Assembly: GCA_965197565.1 (NCBI GenBank)
Contig: CBDANK010000004.1
Span: 1,662,056 to 1,726,055 of the forward strand
Direction of reading: 5' to 3'
Source of the DNA: G963667675 sp965197565
GTDB lineage: Bacteria > Chloroflexota > Dehalococcoidia > Lucifugimonadales > UBA3495
DNA: 64,000 bases
Part shown: positions 62,530 through 64,000 of the stretch, in pieces
Layout of the letters: each line of letters begins with the position of its first letter
How positions within the stretch are numbered: the stretch's first letter is position 1
Notes under the pieces: generated by a model
Database searches by the model: none
Told to the model about the DNA's origin: nothing
What the model saw: only the letters and a program-made list of their open reading frames with translations
Made by a program: the position numbers and the translations under genes

Positions 62530-63555
62530 ATGAGAACACCACGACTTTTCCTGGGAATCTTTGCCCTTGCACTGATTCTGCCGTTGCTGCTGCTGGCCTG
62601 CGGCGGCTCTGATGAGCCGACGGATGGGCCGTCATCGGAACGGGCCACCGCCGAGCCGACAGACATGCCCGACTCGGAACGGCCCACCGATGAGCCGGAA
62701 ACGCCGGCATCCCCCGCACGGACGCCTTCCACGCCGGAGTCAGGGGATGCGCCCACCGCCACCGATACGCCTGTACCTGCGGCTGCGACAGCGCCGCCCG
62801 CGGCCTCCGGATCCGCCCAAACGGACCGGGCGGCGCTGGCTGCCCTCTATAACGCAACGAACGGTGAGAACTGGAACAGAAGCGACAACTGGCTGAGCGA
62901 CGCTCCCCTCGGCGAATGGGAGGGCGTCACCACTGACGACGACGGGCGCGTTATATCGTTGACCCTCAGCTTCAACGCCTTGAGCGGTCCGATACCGGCG
63001 GAGCTGGGCAGCCTCTCCAACCTGACAACGCTGGCCCTCCAAGAAAACGCCTTGAGCGGGGAGATACCCCCGGAGTTGGGCAATCTCGCGGACCTGACAT
63101 ATCTGGGCCTCTGGGATAATCAGTTGAGCGGTCCGATACCACCGGAGTTGGGCAACCTCGCCAACCTGAAGGATCTGTACATCGCCCTGAACCGGTACAG
63201 CGGCGGGATACCGCCGGAGTTGGGCAACCTCGCCAACCTGCAGGCGCTGGACATCCGCTATAGCCGGTTGATCGGTCCGATACCGCCGGAGTTGGGCAAC
63301 CTCGCCAATCTAGAAACGGTGGCCCTCGCCGACAACGCCTTGAGCGGTCCGATACCGCCGGAGCTGGGCAGCCTCTCCAACCTGACATTTCTGTACCTCA
63401 GCAACAACGACTTGAGCGGGGAGCTGCCGCAAGAGTTGGGGAACCTTGCGAAACTCGAAAAACTGTACCTCGACGGGAATCGATTGGAGGGGTGTGTGCC
63501 GGTGAGTCTGCGAGGGCAGTTGAGCAGCACTGACATTGGCGTGCCCTTCTGCTGA
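62530..63555 (+). CDS. leucine-rich-repeat lipoprotein
   Basis: A 341-aa lipoprotein. Residues 1-24 are a signal peptide almost identical to that of the 60782 gene, with lipobox LLAC and a GGS spacer. A Pro/Thr/Glu-rich linker runs to about residue 95. An LRR cap (ALAALYNATNGENWNRSDNW) follows, then about eight 24-residue repeats of the plant-like type (LSGPIPPELGNLANL...LxLxxN), and a Cys-bearing C-cap (EGCVPVSLRG ... GVPFC). Expected to be anchored outside the cytoplasmic membrane and to bind protein or glycan surfaces. High identity between repeats points to recent expansion. Confidence 0.85.
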   Translation: MRTPRLFLGIFALALILPLLLLACGGSDEPTDGPSSERATAEPTDMPDSERPTDEPETPASPARTPSTPESGDAPTATDTPVPAAATAPPAASGSAQTDRAALAALYNATNGENWNRSDNWLSDAPLGEWEGVTTDDDGRVISLTLSFNALSGPIPAELGSLSNLTTLALQENALSGEIPPELGNLADLTYLGLWDNQLSGPIPPELGNLANLKDLYIALNRYSGGIPPELGNLANLQALDIRYSRLIGPIPPELGNLANLETVALADNALSGPIPPELGSLSNLTFLYLSNNDLSGELPQELGNLAKLEKLYLDGNRLEGCVPVSLRGQLSSTDIGVPFC

Positions 63556-63668
63556 AGCCACGCGCACTCAGCTGGGGACGGACGGCATATCGGTTCCGTT
63601 TGCTAATGACGTACCGCCTCCCATCTCCATCCCGGTAAAACGCCAAAGGCAAAACAGAACCAGTGAGA

Positions 63669-63953
63669 CTAATGGGGAATATACCGCACTGGGTTAGCCG
63701 CACCTTTCTTTAAAAATCTGTCTGGGACCCGCTTCCCGACATAATCATCCCACACATCATCGGCTCGTTTACCCTTGAAGCCCCAGCGACCAGGCGCTTC
63801 GGCTTCCAACCGGGGGAAATTCTCTGGAGTAGCTTCCAGCCACTCGTCAGGGCGGTAAGCGCCGACCACTAACGTCTTGTGACGGGGCCAGTACCAGGTT
63901 GTGCCTTTTGGCCCTAGCGACATCCAACTTCCACACGGCCCGAACCGCTTCAT
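63669..63953 (-). CDS. small protein of unknown function
   Basis: A 94-aa protein: MKRFGPCGSWMSLGPKG, TTWYWPRHKTLVVGAY, ENFPRLEAEAPGRWGFKGKR, ADDVWDDYVGKRVPDRFLKK. It is basic and aromatic-rich, with no signal peptide or membrane helix. The composition is protein-like and the frame is closed at both ends inside the window. It converges on the LRR lipoprotein gene. No family was recognised. Confidence 0.5.
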   Translation of the reverse strand: MKRFGPCGSWMSLGPKGTTWYWPRHKTLVVGAYRPDEWLEATPENFPRLEAEAPGRWGFKGKRADDVWDDYVGKRVPDRFLKKGAANPVRYIPH

Positions 63954-64000
63954 AAACCGAGTACTCTTCCCTGTTAAAGAGCACTCCTATGGAGATGAGG

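Overview
This 64 kb window looks like a chromosomal defence island from an uncultivated environmental bacterium. The style of the lipoproteins and the mix of insertion sequences suggest something Chloroflexota-like, but no taxonomic marker gene is present and that guess is weak. I saw no rRNA, tRNA, CRISPR array or phage structural gene. Nearly everything is either a transposase (intact or decayed) or a nuclease, helicase, NTPase or methyltransferase gene of the kind found in anti-phage systems.

Layout. 0-6.2 kb: an ISNCY-type transposase running off the left edge, a decayed IS21 pair (istA/istB), an IS110 element with a candidate bridge-RNA region, and a truncated IS4/IS701-type transposase. 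6.4-13.3 kb: a minus-strand pair (DUF4143-type ATPase, then a 1350-aa NACHT NTPase with a C-terminal nuclease-like domain) divergent from a PD-(D/E)XK_4 nuclease gene, with a perfect 25-bp inverted repeat over the ATPase start. 13.6-18.1 kb: small unknowns, a prokaryotic viperin (radical SAM), an orphan HigA-like antitoxin with an operator palindrome, and a frameshifted large serine recombinase. 18.4-25.7 kb: a three-gene pPIWI-RE operon (REase, DinG-type helicase, pPIWI-RE protein). 25.9-34.6 kb: a minus-strand operon of an XRE regulator, three different DNA methyltransferases and a phospholipase D-type nuclease, with a recognisable promoter/operator.

35-39.4 kb is GC-rich and of different character: a protein with four XRE-type HTH motifs, a small membrane protein, degenerate tandem repeats and a frameshifted HTH/coiled-coil gene. 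39.5-47.2 kb: an intact IS1182, a Hachiman-like nuclease/helicase pair, a decayed second IS1182 and an ISAs1 scrap. 47.4-59.4 kb: a SIR2-HerA operon, an Mre11/Rad50-like pair, an ISAs1 element with target duplication, and a second SIR2-HerA operon that carries a third gene with a KTSC domain. 59.5-60.6 kb: a MITE with IS1182 ends, recombinase att-like repeats and an istA scrap. 60.7-64 kb: two lipoproteins that share a near-identical upstream region and signal peptide but have unrelated mature parts (DUF2207-like; leucine-rich repeats), and a small unknown gene.

How the parts fit: at least seven candidate immunity modules sit side by side. Several are bounded by short direct repeats, by IS ends, or by copies of a sequence that also overlaps the 3' end of the serine recombinase gene, which suggests cassette-like acquisition. 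The least familiar arrangements are the NACHT-nuclease plus DUF4143 ATPase pair, the three-methyltransferase plus PLD nuclease operon, and the SIR2-HerA / Mre11-Rad50-like / SIR2-HerA-KTSC cluster. All functional statements are inferred from motifs read by eye; no database search was run.
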